Of a stretch of DNA of 17,102 nt, positions 1 to 9,209 are shown one piece after another (position 1 is the stretch's first letter; the number at the start of each line of letters is the position of its first letter). The stretch covers positions 1 to 17,102 of the forward strand of contig NW_014012558.1 of the NCBI RefSeq assembly GCF_000611645.1, read 5' to 3'. The position numbers were made by a program, and so were the translations under genes. Under the pieces are notes generated by a model. It did not search any database, was not told the DNA's origin, and saw only the letters and a program-made list of their open reading frames with translations. The stretch is from Monoraphidium neglectum. Lineage: Eukaryota; Chlorophyta; Chlorophyceae; Sphaeropleales; Selenastraceae.

Positions 1-1141
1 GGCGCCGCCCGCGGCGGCGCCGGCCGCGGGGCCGGAGGGGTCGGGGGCGTCGGCGGCGTCTGCGAGCTCGAAGGGCACGCGGCGCTTGACGGTGAGGGGC
101 TTGGCGGGCAGGGCGCCGGCGCTGGACACAGACGCCGATTCGGGCTTCATGGTTATCTCAATGTCCAAGTAATGGTCGCCCTGCGGTGATGTAGATTTCA
201 GTCGTGTGTTGGGTTGGTTGACGGTTGAGGGGCGGCGCGGACTGAGGGGGTGTGCAGAAGCGGCGGCCATGGCCCTCCGACAGCTGCCGCTGGCGTGCTC
301 GCTGCGCCCATGTCGTGTGGGCGCCACTCTTAACCCAGATCGCCGTGTTGCCGCACCTCGTCAGCGGGCCGCCACGCTTTGCGACTCAGCGTCGCGCTCC
401 CCAGTCCCACAGCATAGCCTCCTTGAATCTGAGCTCCTTGCTACAGGCTCGCCACGCACCAGCCACCATGAACCACCCACGCACCCAACCACCCGCCCGC
501 GCGCGCTCCAAACGCCCTCCCCCGGCCAACCGCCCCCCGCCGCACCTTGAGCGCCGTCGCGAGCTTGTCCAGCTTGATCGCCGCCGGCAGCGCCCCCTGG
601 AACGGCCCCACCTCATTGGTCTTTCCGCCGTCCAGCGACCACGCCAGCGACCACACGCCCGGCTCGAGCAAGTTCCCGGGGTCGGTCGGGCTCGCGCACG
701 CCGGCGGCGCCGCCTTCTGCGTGTCTTGCTTCCCGCCAGCAGGCGCCAGCAGCAGGCGCCCCTCCCTCTCGCCGGCCTCGCTGCCGCCGCCCGCCGCCGC
801 CCACAGCTCGAGCCCGAGCGCGCCGCCGCCCGCCGCGCGGTCGTCGCCGCCGGCGGCCGCCTCCGCGGTGGCCAGGCGGCGCGCGCCCTTCTTGTCGGCC
901 GTTGGCAGGCACTTGGCCACGCAGCTGCCGGCGGCGTCCAGAAAGGGGTGCACCGGGCTGACGAAGAGCGTCGGCGCGGGCGCTGCAGCGAGCGTCACCT
1001 TTGCCATCTCCCACGGCTTGGTGTTGGGTGTTTTCAAAGCCGCTTGGCCGGCGGCTGTCCATGAGTAAGGGACGTTGGTCACGCCCGGTGGCTGGAAGGT
1101 GAGGGTGAGGCGGCAGCCATCGCCCGCTGCCAGGAGGGGTC
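1..1141 (-). CDS. Unrecognised Ala/Gly-rich protein, 3' part of gene (two exons seen, both ends open)
   Basis: I do not recognise this family. Two exons are supported. The upstream exon runs 1141 down to 546 and ends ...KLDKLATALK with donor AAG|GTGCGG. The downstream exon runs from 180 down to the window edge, starts after acceptor CCGCAG and reads GDHYLDIEITMKPES. Both sides of the 365-bp intron are phase 0 and the joined sequence reads smoothly. Visible segments include LTFQPPGVTNVPYSWTAAG, FVSPVHPFLDAAG, WSLAWSLDGGKTNEVGPFQG and KPLTVKRRVPFELAD, separated by a low-complexity Ala/Gly stretch. Repeated hydrophobic/polar alternation suggests a beta-rich domain, but that is inference. The exon's left limit assumes acceptor ATCCCAG|GA at 1142; another acceptor about 55 bp upstream is also in phase. 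A candidate preceding donor, A|GTGGGT at 1283/1282, fits the phase but its exon has no clear homology. No start codon is assigned. The gene lies in tandem downstream of the TTL-family gene. Confidence 0.5.
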
Positions 1142-2088
1142 CTGGGATGTGAGTGTGGCGGTTGGGCGGGGGCGATGCGACGCTCTCGCAGTTGGCTGGG
1201 GTGGACACAGGTGGGCTGGGCTAGGCTGAGGCGCACCCTCTGCTTGTGAATGCGTGGAGGGTCTCTCTTAGCACCAACCCACTCCGATGCATCATGCCCC
1301 CAGGTGCCGCAGCCTCAGGGGAATGCCGTGCCCATCCGCTTTGCGCAACTGCAGTGTGCCGCGGAGCGGGTGACGACCCGCTGCGGTGCTCCTCCAAGGC
1401 AGACACACGGCGCAAATCACAATTCTCACTGTATCGAGGCCTCACCTGCCCACAAGGCTGCCAGCACCAGCAAGGCCGAAGCCCTGCCGGGGTGGAGCCT
1501 CATTCCGGCTTGTCCTCCAGCCTCCCCGCTTCAGTAGAGCCAATGCAATTTGAAGTGTTACTTATATACACCCTCACGCCTACGGGTCCTTTCACTACTG
1601 CGTGCGTCCCGCCAGCACGGCTAACAGCGAGATCGGGGCAACGGTGGGCATCTAGCCCCAGACGAGGAGACGGGTGTGAAAAAGGAGAATAAACTGCTAC
1701 AAAAACAGGCCAGCAACGTGTTTTTGGCCCGGGCGACGCCCAGCACGACGCAGACTGCAGCAAAGGGGGCACCTGCAGCAGACCCGCCATCGCTTTCGAA
1801 ACCTACGGTACTTGTACTGGTTGCTCCCCTCGCGTCCCCCTGACAGTCTCACAACCAACCGCCTGCTGATGACGCATTTGCAGCGTTACACCAAGGTTAC
1901 CAAACGTTTGCGCGGGTGTCGCACCGCGTCCGAGCGAGCAGTTCCGATTGCAGTTAGTGACGGGACTGGCGCCGGCTGCCCGCGCACAACACACAGCGAG
2001 CGCGCCCGCTCCTGCGACGCGTGCATACAGTGCTGCTGTAAAGAAGTCAAGCGTCCAGCCGCCTGGGAGGGGGGGGTGGTGTCCCGGC
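1142..2088. other. Intergenic stretch: 3' UTR of TTL-like gene and unresolved 5' end of the left-edge gene
   Basis: This stretch should hold the 3' untranslated region of the TTL-family gene (2088 to about 1870, minus strand) and the promoter and first exon(s) of the gene at the left edge. A minus-strand open frame at about 1221-1445 may include an upstream exon of that gene, and an ATG at 1790 (minus) begins a short frame followed quickly by a CAG|GTGCCC donor-like site. Neither is convincing enough to call. No RNA gene or repeat was noticed. Confidence 0.4.
1886..1890 (-). terminator. TGTAA poly(A) signal for the TTL-family gene
   Basis: TGTAA on the minus strand, about 200 nt beyond the TTL-family stop codon and the first such pentamer after it. 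TGTAA is the usual poly(A) signal in green algae, normally 10-20 nt before the cleavage site. A pentamer is common by chance, so this is a position-based call. Confidence 0.45.
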
Positions 2089-4983
2089 TCACGCCGCCCA
2101 CGGCCAGCCCCGCTCCTCCCAGAGCCCGCGCAGCTGCTTGTCCTCCTCCTGCCAGGGGATGCCCGCGCACTCGTACGGGAACGCGCCCATCAGCGGCTCA
2201 AACCCGCCGCGCCGCGCCATCTCGTGCTCCACGTCCCGCCGCCACTCCGCCGCCACCCGCCGCCGCGGCCGCGCCGCCGGCCGCCGGCCGCCGCCCTCCG
2301 CCCCGTCCCCGGCCGCGTCGTCGACCCGGTGCATCACCATGGCCGCCACGTCAGAGAGCATGGCCACCTTGTTCTCCTTGATGAGAGCATGCACCTCCGG
2401 GTCCCTGTGTACCGCCATGATGCTTGGGGCGCTGTTGAATTCCAGCAGCCACGGCGCCATCCGCTCGTCGATCAGGAAGTCAAGCCCCACCATCTGGAAG
2501 CCGTACCCCTCGAGCCGCGGCCGCAGCCACGCGTGCGCGGCCTGCAGCGACGGCAGCGCGGCAGCGACGCCGGCGGCCGCGCGGCGCCGCATCTCGCGCC
2601 AGAGGGCCGGCCACGCGGCGGGGCCGAAGGCCTCGTCGAAGTGGGCGGCCAGGCGCTCGAGGCCCCAGACCCAGGTGTCCTCGTTGCGGGCGTAGTTGGT
2701 GACGTGGCTGGCGGACGGCCGCACGCCCGCGGCCAGCGGGCGGTCTGGGCGTCGCAAATGAACGGCCGCATGTGCATGTGTGTGCGCGAGCGAGCGTGTG
2801 TGAGTGAGTGTGTGTGTGTGTGTGTGTCTGTGTTTGTTTGTGTGTCTGTGTGCGCGCGCGCACAAGCGCAACGAGGGGACAGGGCCAACAGCAAAGCAGC
2901 CGCACACCAGCACCAGAGAGGAGGGTTCCCCGAACTGCGTGCTGGGCCCGCTGAGCTCCAGCGTCCACCTACACGGCCCGCCGTGCTGTGGCGCCACCTG
3001 CTCCTCCCCCCTCTGGTGCCACATGCTCGCGCCCGCCCACCTGGCTCGTAGGGCTGCGAGCTGAACAGCACCAGCCCGCGCGTGTGCATGTAGGCCCGCA
3101 GCGGCCTGTGGCCCGTGACGAGCACCCACAGCCGCAGGTGGAACTTGCGGTCGTGCAGCAGCAGGGGGTTGGTCACGTACAGCTGGGCCACCTTGAGGTG
3201 CGTGTGCGGCCGCCCCGGGTGGGTCGGCGGGATCGCCGCGGCCTGCAGCGCGCTGGGCACGGGGGACGGCCGGGTGCGTGGCGCGCGGGGCTGAGGTGGC
3301 GGAGGGTTTGCACAAGGGGAGCGTATGGGGCGCGTCGCAGCAGGGCGCGGGCACGGGGACGCCACGCGTCGGGGCCGCGGCAAGCTGCGCAGGGCGCGAC
3401 GGCAGACTCGCAGCCCGGTGCAGTGCCACACCTGCCGGTGGGCACCAGGCGCAGGCCCTTGCCGGCGTCTTGGCCGGTCTTGAGCATCCACAACCCTGCG
3501 GCGGTGCAGCACGCGGTGAGTTGGGGTGCCAGGCGGTTTTGGTGCAAAGCAGCGCCCTGATCGTGATGCCTCCGCAAGCGCACCCCAAGGTCCCACGAAC
3601 TGAAACCTGCCGTGCGCCGGCCCCGACCTGGCCGCCAGGCCCAAGCTTGCCTGTGTCAAGCTCTGGGTGCTGCTGCAGCCACTGGCGCCACTGCGGCAGC
3701 TCCTCAGGCAGACAGAAGCTGACGGGAGCCACCTGGCCGGCGGCCTCAAGGCCCAGTGACTGCCGGTGTGCACGGAGGGGCGGAGCAACGAATATGTCAG
3801 GTGCTGGGATGGAGGAAGAGAGTTGAATACAGGGCCCTGCTAGCAGCACCGGCCTGGCAGAGGGACTGAGCGCTGCGGGCTGGAGCAGGCCGCGGCGTCA
3901 GGCAGGGCGCAGGCGAGCGGGGTGCCTCGTGTCCGCCGCGCAGCCCAAGGAAGAAGGCCTGCTGCCATGGCACCGCCCACCGTCTTCAGGGTTTGTATCA
4001 TGCGCTTCTTCATGGTCAGGCTGTTGAGGCCCGCGATGGCGCTGACAACCTGAGGATGGAAGGGACGGTGCCATGTCTAAGGGTGGCTACCAAGGTCGAC
4101 CCCACAGGCGGTGCCCAAAACCAAAGGGTGCAACCCTCGACTTGCATCACGATTGTTGCCCGCTGCTAGCGCTGTCGCCATGCGGAAATATTCCGCCAGG
4201 GCAGCGCTGCAGGGCTCGCCGGTGCCGCGGGCGACAGCGAGCGCCGCTCGGCGGGGGCCGCGCGGCCGGCGGGCCCACCTGGCCCGGCCGCATGGTGCGC
4301 GCCGCCTTGATGCCGTAAATTGACTTGGTCCAGAGGAATTGCCACTCAGGCACGTGCCTGTACCCCAGCTGCGCATCATCTTCCCTGACGCCCCCGGCCT
4401 GTGCTGTCGCCGCCTCCTCGGACACGCCGCCGCCACTGCCGCTGGCGGTTCCTCCCCGGCCGCCGCCGAGCCCCAGCCGCAACACAAGCGCGGCTGCCAC
4501 GTCTGCCGCGCCGCGGGCGCTGTCGGCTGCCGAGGACGGCGCCGCGCTGGGCGTGGACTGCCGCTCGCCGCCGCCGCGCAGCGCTTTGGGTAGTTTGGCC
4601 GGGCCGCCAACGCGGCGGCCGCCAATGGCCTCCAAGACCTCCTCCATCAGCTCTACAGCCACCTTTCCTTGAGTCCAAAGGATCTCATCCACCCAGAAAT
4701 CAAAGCCCTCAGGCTCCCCCAGCGCCGCTGCAGCCGTGATCGCGCCGGCAAGCGGCGCGCCTGCAGGCGACAGGAGAGGTGGGGCTGTCGTGGGCCTTCC
4801 CTGGTGGTGTGGCCCCTGGCTGCGCGAGCGCAGGCACGGAAGGCTGCTTCGCAGCCATGCATAGTCGAAACCTTGGCGCATCAGCATTCTATGTGAGGAA
4901 CCCGCACCACCGTCATCGGAGCTATCATCGTCAGGCACGAGCCCGCCGCCGCCTCCCGCCGCTGCCTCGGGAGCTGCAGCCAT
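2089..4983 (-). CDS. Tubulin-tyrosine-ligase family protein (TTL/TTLL), six exons, 604 aa
   Basis: Probable ATP-grasp amino-acid ligase that modifies tubulin tails (tyrosine, glutamate or glycine addition) in the cytosol, axoneme or basal body. Exons on the minus strand: 4983-4279, 4049-3981, 3759-3651, 3495-3432, 3252-3041, 2744-2089 (1815 nt with stop). All phases agree (0, 0, 1, 2, 1). Family motifs in order: WQFLWTKSIYGIKAA then SLTMKKRMIQTLK; SFCLPEELPQW; nucleotide-binding strand WMLKTGQDAGKG (Lys300), closer to the WIAKSSAGAKGEG form of true TTL than to the SRGRGI form of many TTLLs; VTNPLLLHDRKFHLRLWVLVTG; RAYMHTRG; HVTNYARN (residues 400-407, for HLTNY); and GLDFLID...PWLLEFNSAPS with probable metal ligands Asp475, Glu488 and Asn490. 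The N-terminal 60 residues are Gly/Ala/Asp-rich. Intron 3 (3650-3496) begins GC rather than GT. The last intron holds a (TG)n tract. The start is the ATG at 4983; an in-frame ATG at 5121 would add 46 residues. Substrate specificity (tyrosine, glutamate or glycine) cannot be read from the sequence. Confidence 0.85.
2771..2864. repeat. (TG)n / purine-pyrimidine microsatellite in last intron of the TTL-family gene
   Basis: Imperfect TG repeat with TGTGCGCGAG, TGAG and TTTG interruptions, ending in a CG-rich run TGCGCGCGCGCAC at about 2850-2863. It lies inside the 296-bp intron 3040-2745. On the transcribed strand it reads as a CA repeat. Alternating purine-pyrimidine DNA of this kind can adopt Z-form, and CA-rich intronic RNA can bind splicing factors; both are general knowledge, not shown here. 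It inflates several spurious His/Thr- and Val/Cys-rich open frames. Confidence 0.9.
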
Positions 4984-5629
4984 GTGGCGCCTTTGGCTGC
5001 CCTGCTGCCCTGCCTGGTGATTGAGCCGCGCCTGACGATTACGGGCGCCCGACAGGTCAGTGAGTGCGCCGGTGCCGCTGTTGTTGCGCGCTCTTTGCTT
5101 GTAATTGTGGATCGAGATCATGCGGGGTTGAAGCGGGAACTCCTGATCTCGTTGCGAACACAACTAGCTCTCATACCAAGCGTTTTGCACTCGGCAGCCC
5201 CGCATGCAGCTGGAGCGGGCGTGTCACCGGGGTGGGTCACCGGCCGGACGACGTGGATTATTGTTGTTTTCAGCAGAGCGTGCCTCTAGTTCACCGCAAA
5301 TACCAGGTGGGTGATGCTATAAATTCTTTGCTTAGCTATCGGAGATCAGATTGGGATCCGACTCCCATCATTGGTATTTAAGCGCATAATCGAGGATGGA
5401 TGGAGCAGTAGTGGCGTTGTAGTCGATCGTGGGCTGTCTGAAAGCTGCACGCCTGGTGTTCTGCAGCGGCAGCAAAGGGATTGGTGTCGGCGGAGCGGCG
5501 CAGCGCATGCTTCATACAGTACTTCATGTTTTGGCCTAGATAGAGATGAGTGGTGTCGATCACCTGCCAGGTTGAAGCTCTAGTAAAGCTGTAGACGTGA
5601 GCAGCGGCAATCACTGTCAGCGTGTGCCA
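4984..5629. promoter_or_regulatory. Divergent intergenic promoter region between TTL-like (-) and KDM8-like (+) genes
   Basis: The two start codons at 4983 (minus) and 5630 (plus) face away from each other across 646 bp, so both promoters and 5' UTRs must lie here unless non-coding first exons exist. The right half is clearly more AT-rich than the flanking coding DNA. Two TATA-like strings are on the plus strand, TATAAAT at 5318-5324 and TATTTAAG at 5375-5382, about 305 and 250 bp before the plus-strand ATG. No terminator-like element or convincing ORF lies between the genes. The TATA calls are weak. Confidence 0.45.
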
Positions 5630-5754
5630 ATGTGTGCGCCGGGCGCTTCATCACCCTGCCCAACGGACAGGGCGGCGTCCGCGCCGGGCTGCCAGCTTGC
5701 CGATGTGGAGGAGGAGGAGCAGCAGCAGCTGCTGCCGCAGGAGCAGCAACAGCA

Positions 5755-5797
<43 letters not shown>

Positions 5798-8586
5798 CAG
5801 CAGCAGCAGCAAACCCCAGACGCAGCGCAGGGGCATGATGCGACTCCTGCCCTGCTCCCGCTGCTGGCAGGACGGCTGCTCGCAAGCGGCATGCCGGAGC
5901 TCCGTGACAGTGCCTTTGTTGATGACTGGGCAGCCGCCGGCGGCCGTGGTTGCCTGCCAACCCTGGACCGCTCGCTGGTGGCGCTAGCAAACGGCGACGC
6001 CTCAGGCCTAGCACTGCCTTCACAGGCCCTGCAAGACGTGAGTGGCAGGGAGCCGGGCAAATTCTGCTTCCATAGGCTGTGCTCTCAACGCATGGGCATC
6101 CACACAGCCCCCACACCTGTGCTGAGCTGCCCTTATGGCGCTGTGCCTGCACTTTGCCCTGCACCTGCAGGTCTGCTGGGAGCAGCTGCACAGCGGCCAC
6201 TGGTCCAATGTCGATGTGGTGAGCCACGGGCAGCTGGCGGCCTAGGCCAGCATGCGCATGGCACTGCAGTGCTTTTACGGCTCCCGCTTGCATCCCTGAA
6301 CCGCCTAGCGCCAGTGGGCCCCTCATTTGTGGTGCATGACACCCCAAGATCTTAAGCCCTGCGCATCATGAATGCACATAGAGAACATGTGCCCAACATC
6401 TGCACTGGTGCCAGTCTGTGCCTAACATCTGCACATGTGCTGACCCCCACCACCTGATTCCCTTGCAAATAATCACCAATCCTTTGGCGCAGGCCTGGAG
6501 GGATGCTTACACACTCTCGACCCTCCTCGTCACAGCGGCTGCCGGTGCGAGCCATGCGACACAGGGCAGCTCGGAGCAAGGCAGCCGCGCGCCCTCAAGC
6601 ACGGGCCGCGGCGCCGGCGGCAGGACCGCGCCGGCCAGCCCGCTGATGTGGGCGCTGAGGCAGCTCGACTTGGCAGCGATGATGGGGGGCCCTCGGTTTC
6701 GCGGGGTCGTGGATGCGGCAGTGGCAGCGATGGAGGCAGCGCTAGCAGCGCTCCAGGCCCAGCAGGCGCAGCAGGCGCAGCACACGCGGCAGCGGCCGGA
6801 GCACGAGCAGCGGCTGCATGATGAGGCGTCCGAGGGTGAACAGCCGCGCGGCAGCAAGCGGCAGCGGAGAGGCGAGACAGGGCAGGGCCGCGGGCAGGGG
6901 GCACGCGACGACGGCGGTGGCGCCCACACACGGCTGGCGCAGCTGCCGCTGCTGAGGGATCTGCCGCGGCCGCACGTGGCTCTGCCGCCGGGCGCCATGG
7001 CTAATCCTGGGTTGGTGGTGCCCGTGATTGATGCGCCCTCTCTTGAAGCCTTCATGACAGGTTACATGCTGGCACCAGGTGCGGCAGGGCGCGTGAGTTC
7101 ATTTGAATGGCTAACAGTTGCACCGTGCAAATGCGGGACAGCCGTAGAACGCGCCCAGCACCCTGCACGCTAGCCCATGTGCTCTGCAGCTGCTGTCCCT
7201 TTGCCTACTTGTTGTGGCTCACCCCACTACCTTGCCTGGTCGCAGGCGGCGGCTGCCCGGTTGTGATCCAAGGAGTGATGGACAACTGGCCCGCGCTGGC
7301 TCGCTGGCAGGATCTCTCTTACCTGGAGCGCGTGGCGGGGCACAGGACGGTGCCTGTCGAGGTGCGGTGAGGCACAACCCTGCGCACATGCCGGCAACGG
7401 CTGCGGTTGATTGCCACTTGACTGCTTGGTGGCACTTTTGTGACCCGCTGTATGCCCCTAGACCCCCGCCCTGCAAGCAACAGTTCAGTGCCAACGGCGG
7501 CAGCACCTGCTGCTTCTTGATTGCCCGCATTATCCAGGACCAGCTGGCATAAAACCAGTGTGCCAGGCGACAGGCTGCCTAACCTTACTCGCGCCTGACG
7601 TGCCCATTTGACGGCATGCTCATGCGCCATGCATGGGCCCCTGCTGCTGCAGATGGGGCAGCACTACCTGGAAGAGAGCTGGGGCACACAGCTGGTGACC
7701 CTGGGAGAGTTCATCCGGGCCCACGTCATCGATTCAGTGACCACCGACGCAGTGGCAACCCACGCCGACGGCCCCTGCTCGGGAGTCGTCGACTCCGGCC
7801 ATGCAGCCCTGACTGGCGGTTGCGCTAGCGCCGCGGCGCGGGCGGCGCTGGCGCCAGGGGCGACGGAGGGGCGCGGTGCAAGAGCGCGGCGGCGCCGCGG
7901 CTACCTTGCGCAGCACGAGCTGTTTGACCAGATCCCCGCGCTGGCCACCGACATACGCACGCCGGACTACTGCGCGCTGGGCGAGGACGGGCTGCGCAGC
8001 GTCAACGCGTGGTTCGGGCCGGCCGGGACCGTGACGCCGCTGCACCAGGACCCCTACCACAACCTGCTCGCCCAGGTGCGGCGTCGGCGATGGCAGCGGC
8101 TGGGGCTGCACGGCGCCGGTGGAACGGCTGGGCGTCGTGTGCGTTGTGGACAACCCTCATGGTTGCAATGGAGAAGGCTTGCCCGCCAGGGTTGATATGT
8201 TGTTTCCAGCAGCCTCCCACGTGCACTGTTTGCATGCCCCGACCAGGCCTCATGGCACCCCCAGCCTCCCGGGCCCCGCGCACCGCGCGACCTGCCCGCC
8301 CCCCTCCCACCCGCATTCGTGAGCGCAGGTGGTGGGCCGCAAGTACGTCCGCCTGTTCAGCCCTGCCCACACGAACGTGCTCTACCCCCACCCCTCAGGC
8401 ATGCACACCAACACCAGTCAGGTGGACGCGGACGCGCCCGATGCGGCGCGGTTCCCGTTGTACGCAAGTGCGCCCTTCCTTGAGTGCATGCTCGAAGCCG
8501 GGCAGATGCTGTACATGCCACCGCAGTGGTGGCACTTTGTCAAGGCCGTGACCGTGTCCTTCAGCTGCAGTTTCTGGTGGAGTTGA
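5630..8586 (+). CDS. KDM8: JmjC-domain dioxygenase, KDM8/JMJD5 type, six exons, 612 aa
   Basis: Fe(II)/2-oxoglutarate oxygenase of the KDM8 (JMJD5; plant JMJ30-like) group, described as a histone H3K36me2 demethylase or arginyl/protein hydroxylase and, in plants, tied to the circadian clock. Exons: 5630-6037, 6171-6218, 6493-7078, 7246-7361, 7653-8075, 8329-8586; introns 133-291 bp, all GT-AG, and phases agree. N-terminal helical region: [21 protein letters not shown] (137-157) and [12 protein letters not shown] (207-216). JmjC region: [65 protein letters not shown], then PLHQDP with iron ligands His517 and Asp519, [10 protein letters not shown] with the 2OG-binding Lys532, NTSQVD, and third ligand His596 in QWWHFVKAV; it ends SFWWS. 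All catalytic positions are present. It is longer than the roughly 416-aa human protein because of a polyGln tract (about residues 31-65), a Gln/Glu/Arg linker (about 233-310, with KRQRR, a possible nuclear signal) and a Gly/Ala/Arg loop (about 420-468). The start is the first ATG; an upstream in-frame GTG was not used. No TGTAA was found in the first several hundred bases after the stop. Confidence 0.94.
5727..5815 (+). repeat. CAG-type trinucleotide repeat encoding polyglutamine in the KDM8-like gene
   Basis: A (CAG/CAA)n run in frame, giving Gln tracts broken by LLPQE and a single Glu, directly after EEEE. The tract is coding because it lies in exon 1, in the frame that continues into the helical domain. 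The complementary strand yields long spurious Leu or Cys runs. Such repeats are usually length-variable between strains and tend to lie in disordered, interaction-prone segments; function is not inferable. Confidence 0.9.
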
Positions 8587-8852
8587 GCCTCAGGCTCGCG
8601 AGCGATGCAGCAGCGCCATGGGTGTGGGGGTTGGCAGGCGTCCCTACGCATGCGGCGAGCGAACCGCAGATCTGAAACCACGCGCTGCTTGTTGGACGCC
8701 CCCCAGTGTTTCAGGCACAGACACACAACTAGACAGTGAAAGAGCTGTGGCAAGTAGTCAAAGTAATAACAAGCTTCCTTTTGTCACTGCGCCATGGCCA
8801 GGTCAATGAGCCTCTGCGCAACAGTCGCTCGCCAGGTGTCGCATGGACATTG

Positions 8853-8890
8853 CCTTGCATGCTTGAGGGAGCCTTGCATGCCTTGCATGC
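8853..8890. repeat. Three copies of CCTTGCATGC
   Basis: CCTTGCATGC occurs at 8853-8862, 8872-8881 and 8881-8890, the last two sharing one base. Each copy contains the palindrome GCATGC. The cluster sits in the intergenic region upstream of polyubiquitin and downstream of the KDM8-like stop. It could be a cis-element cluster or a simple local duplication. Confidence 0.7.
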
Positions 8891-9175
8891 TTCCTTCTTG
8901 AAAGGAAATCCAATCTGTGCTAGATCGTCACGTAAAACCGTAATCGTGCAATGTGTTTCGCCCCGACCACTTTCCTGGGCACCCGTCCTGAACTGGTAGG
9001 GCTTCTGGTGTCGCGCCGGGCGCGCTCTGCTGCTGCGGCCAACGATTCGAAGCACGTATCCATGCGTTGCACTGCTGCAGGCGCCGTTCCTGCCTTGAAG
9101 CACTCAGTGGTGAAGCCACATCACGAGGTGGCGTCCCATGCAGAGCCGGGTCTGGAAGGAGAAACGTGAGTCGCT

Positions 9176-9209
9176 TTGAAGCTGGGGTGAACCTTGAAGC
9201 TGAGGTGAA
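9176..9209. repeat. 16-bp direct repeat, TTGAAGCTGRGGTGAA x2
   Basis: TTGAAGCTGGGGTGAA at 9176-9191 and TTGAAGCTGAGGTGAA at 9194-9209, one mismatch, period 18 bp, about 570-600 bp before the ubiquitin start codon. Possible regulatory duplication; function unknown. Confidence 0.75.

Noticed and set aside
252..1068. Long plus-strand open frames (173-270 aa) opposite the left-edge gene
   Set aside because: They are antisense shadows of GC-rich coding DNA: Arg/Pro/Ala-dominated, without motifs. The minus-strand frame has in-phase splice sites joining two sensible segments.
1948..3051. Plus-strand 367-aa open frame
   Set aside because: It lies antisense to the last two TTL-family exons and crosses the (TG)n intron, giving a Val/Cys/Ser run. 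Composition is repeat- and GC-driven.
2089..3849. Single uninterrupted 586-aa minus-strand frame taken as the whole TTL gene
   Set aside because: The frame stays open through introns by chance (High GC), but several motif segments (WMLKTG, VTNPLLLHDRK) lie in other frames. The phased six-exon model joins them all.
5580..6347. Minus-strand open frames with long Leu, Ala or Cys runs
   Set aside because: These are complements of the CAG repeat in the KDM8-like exon 1.
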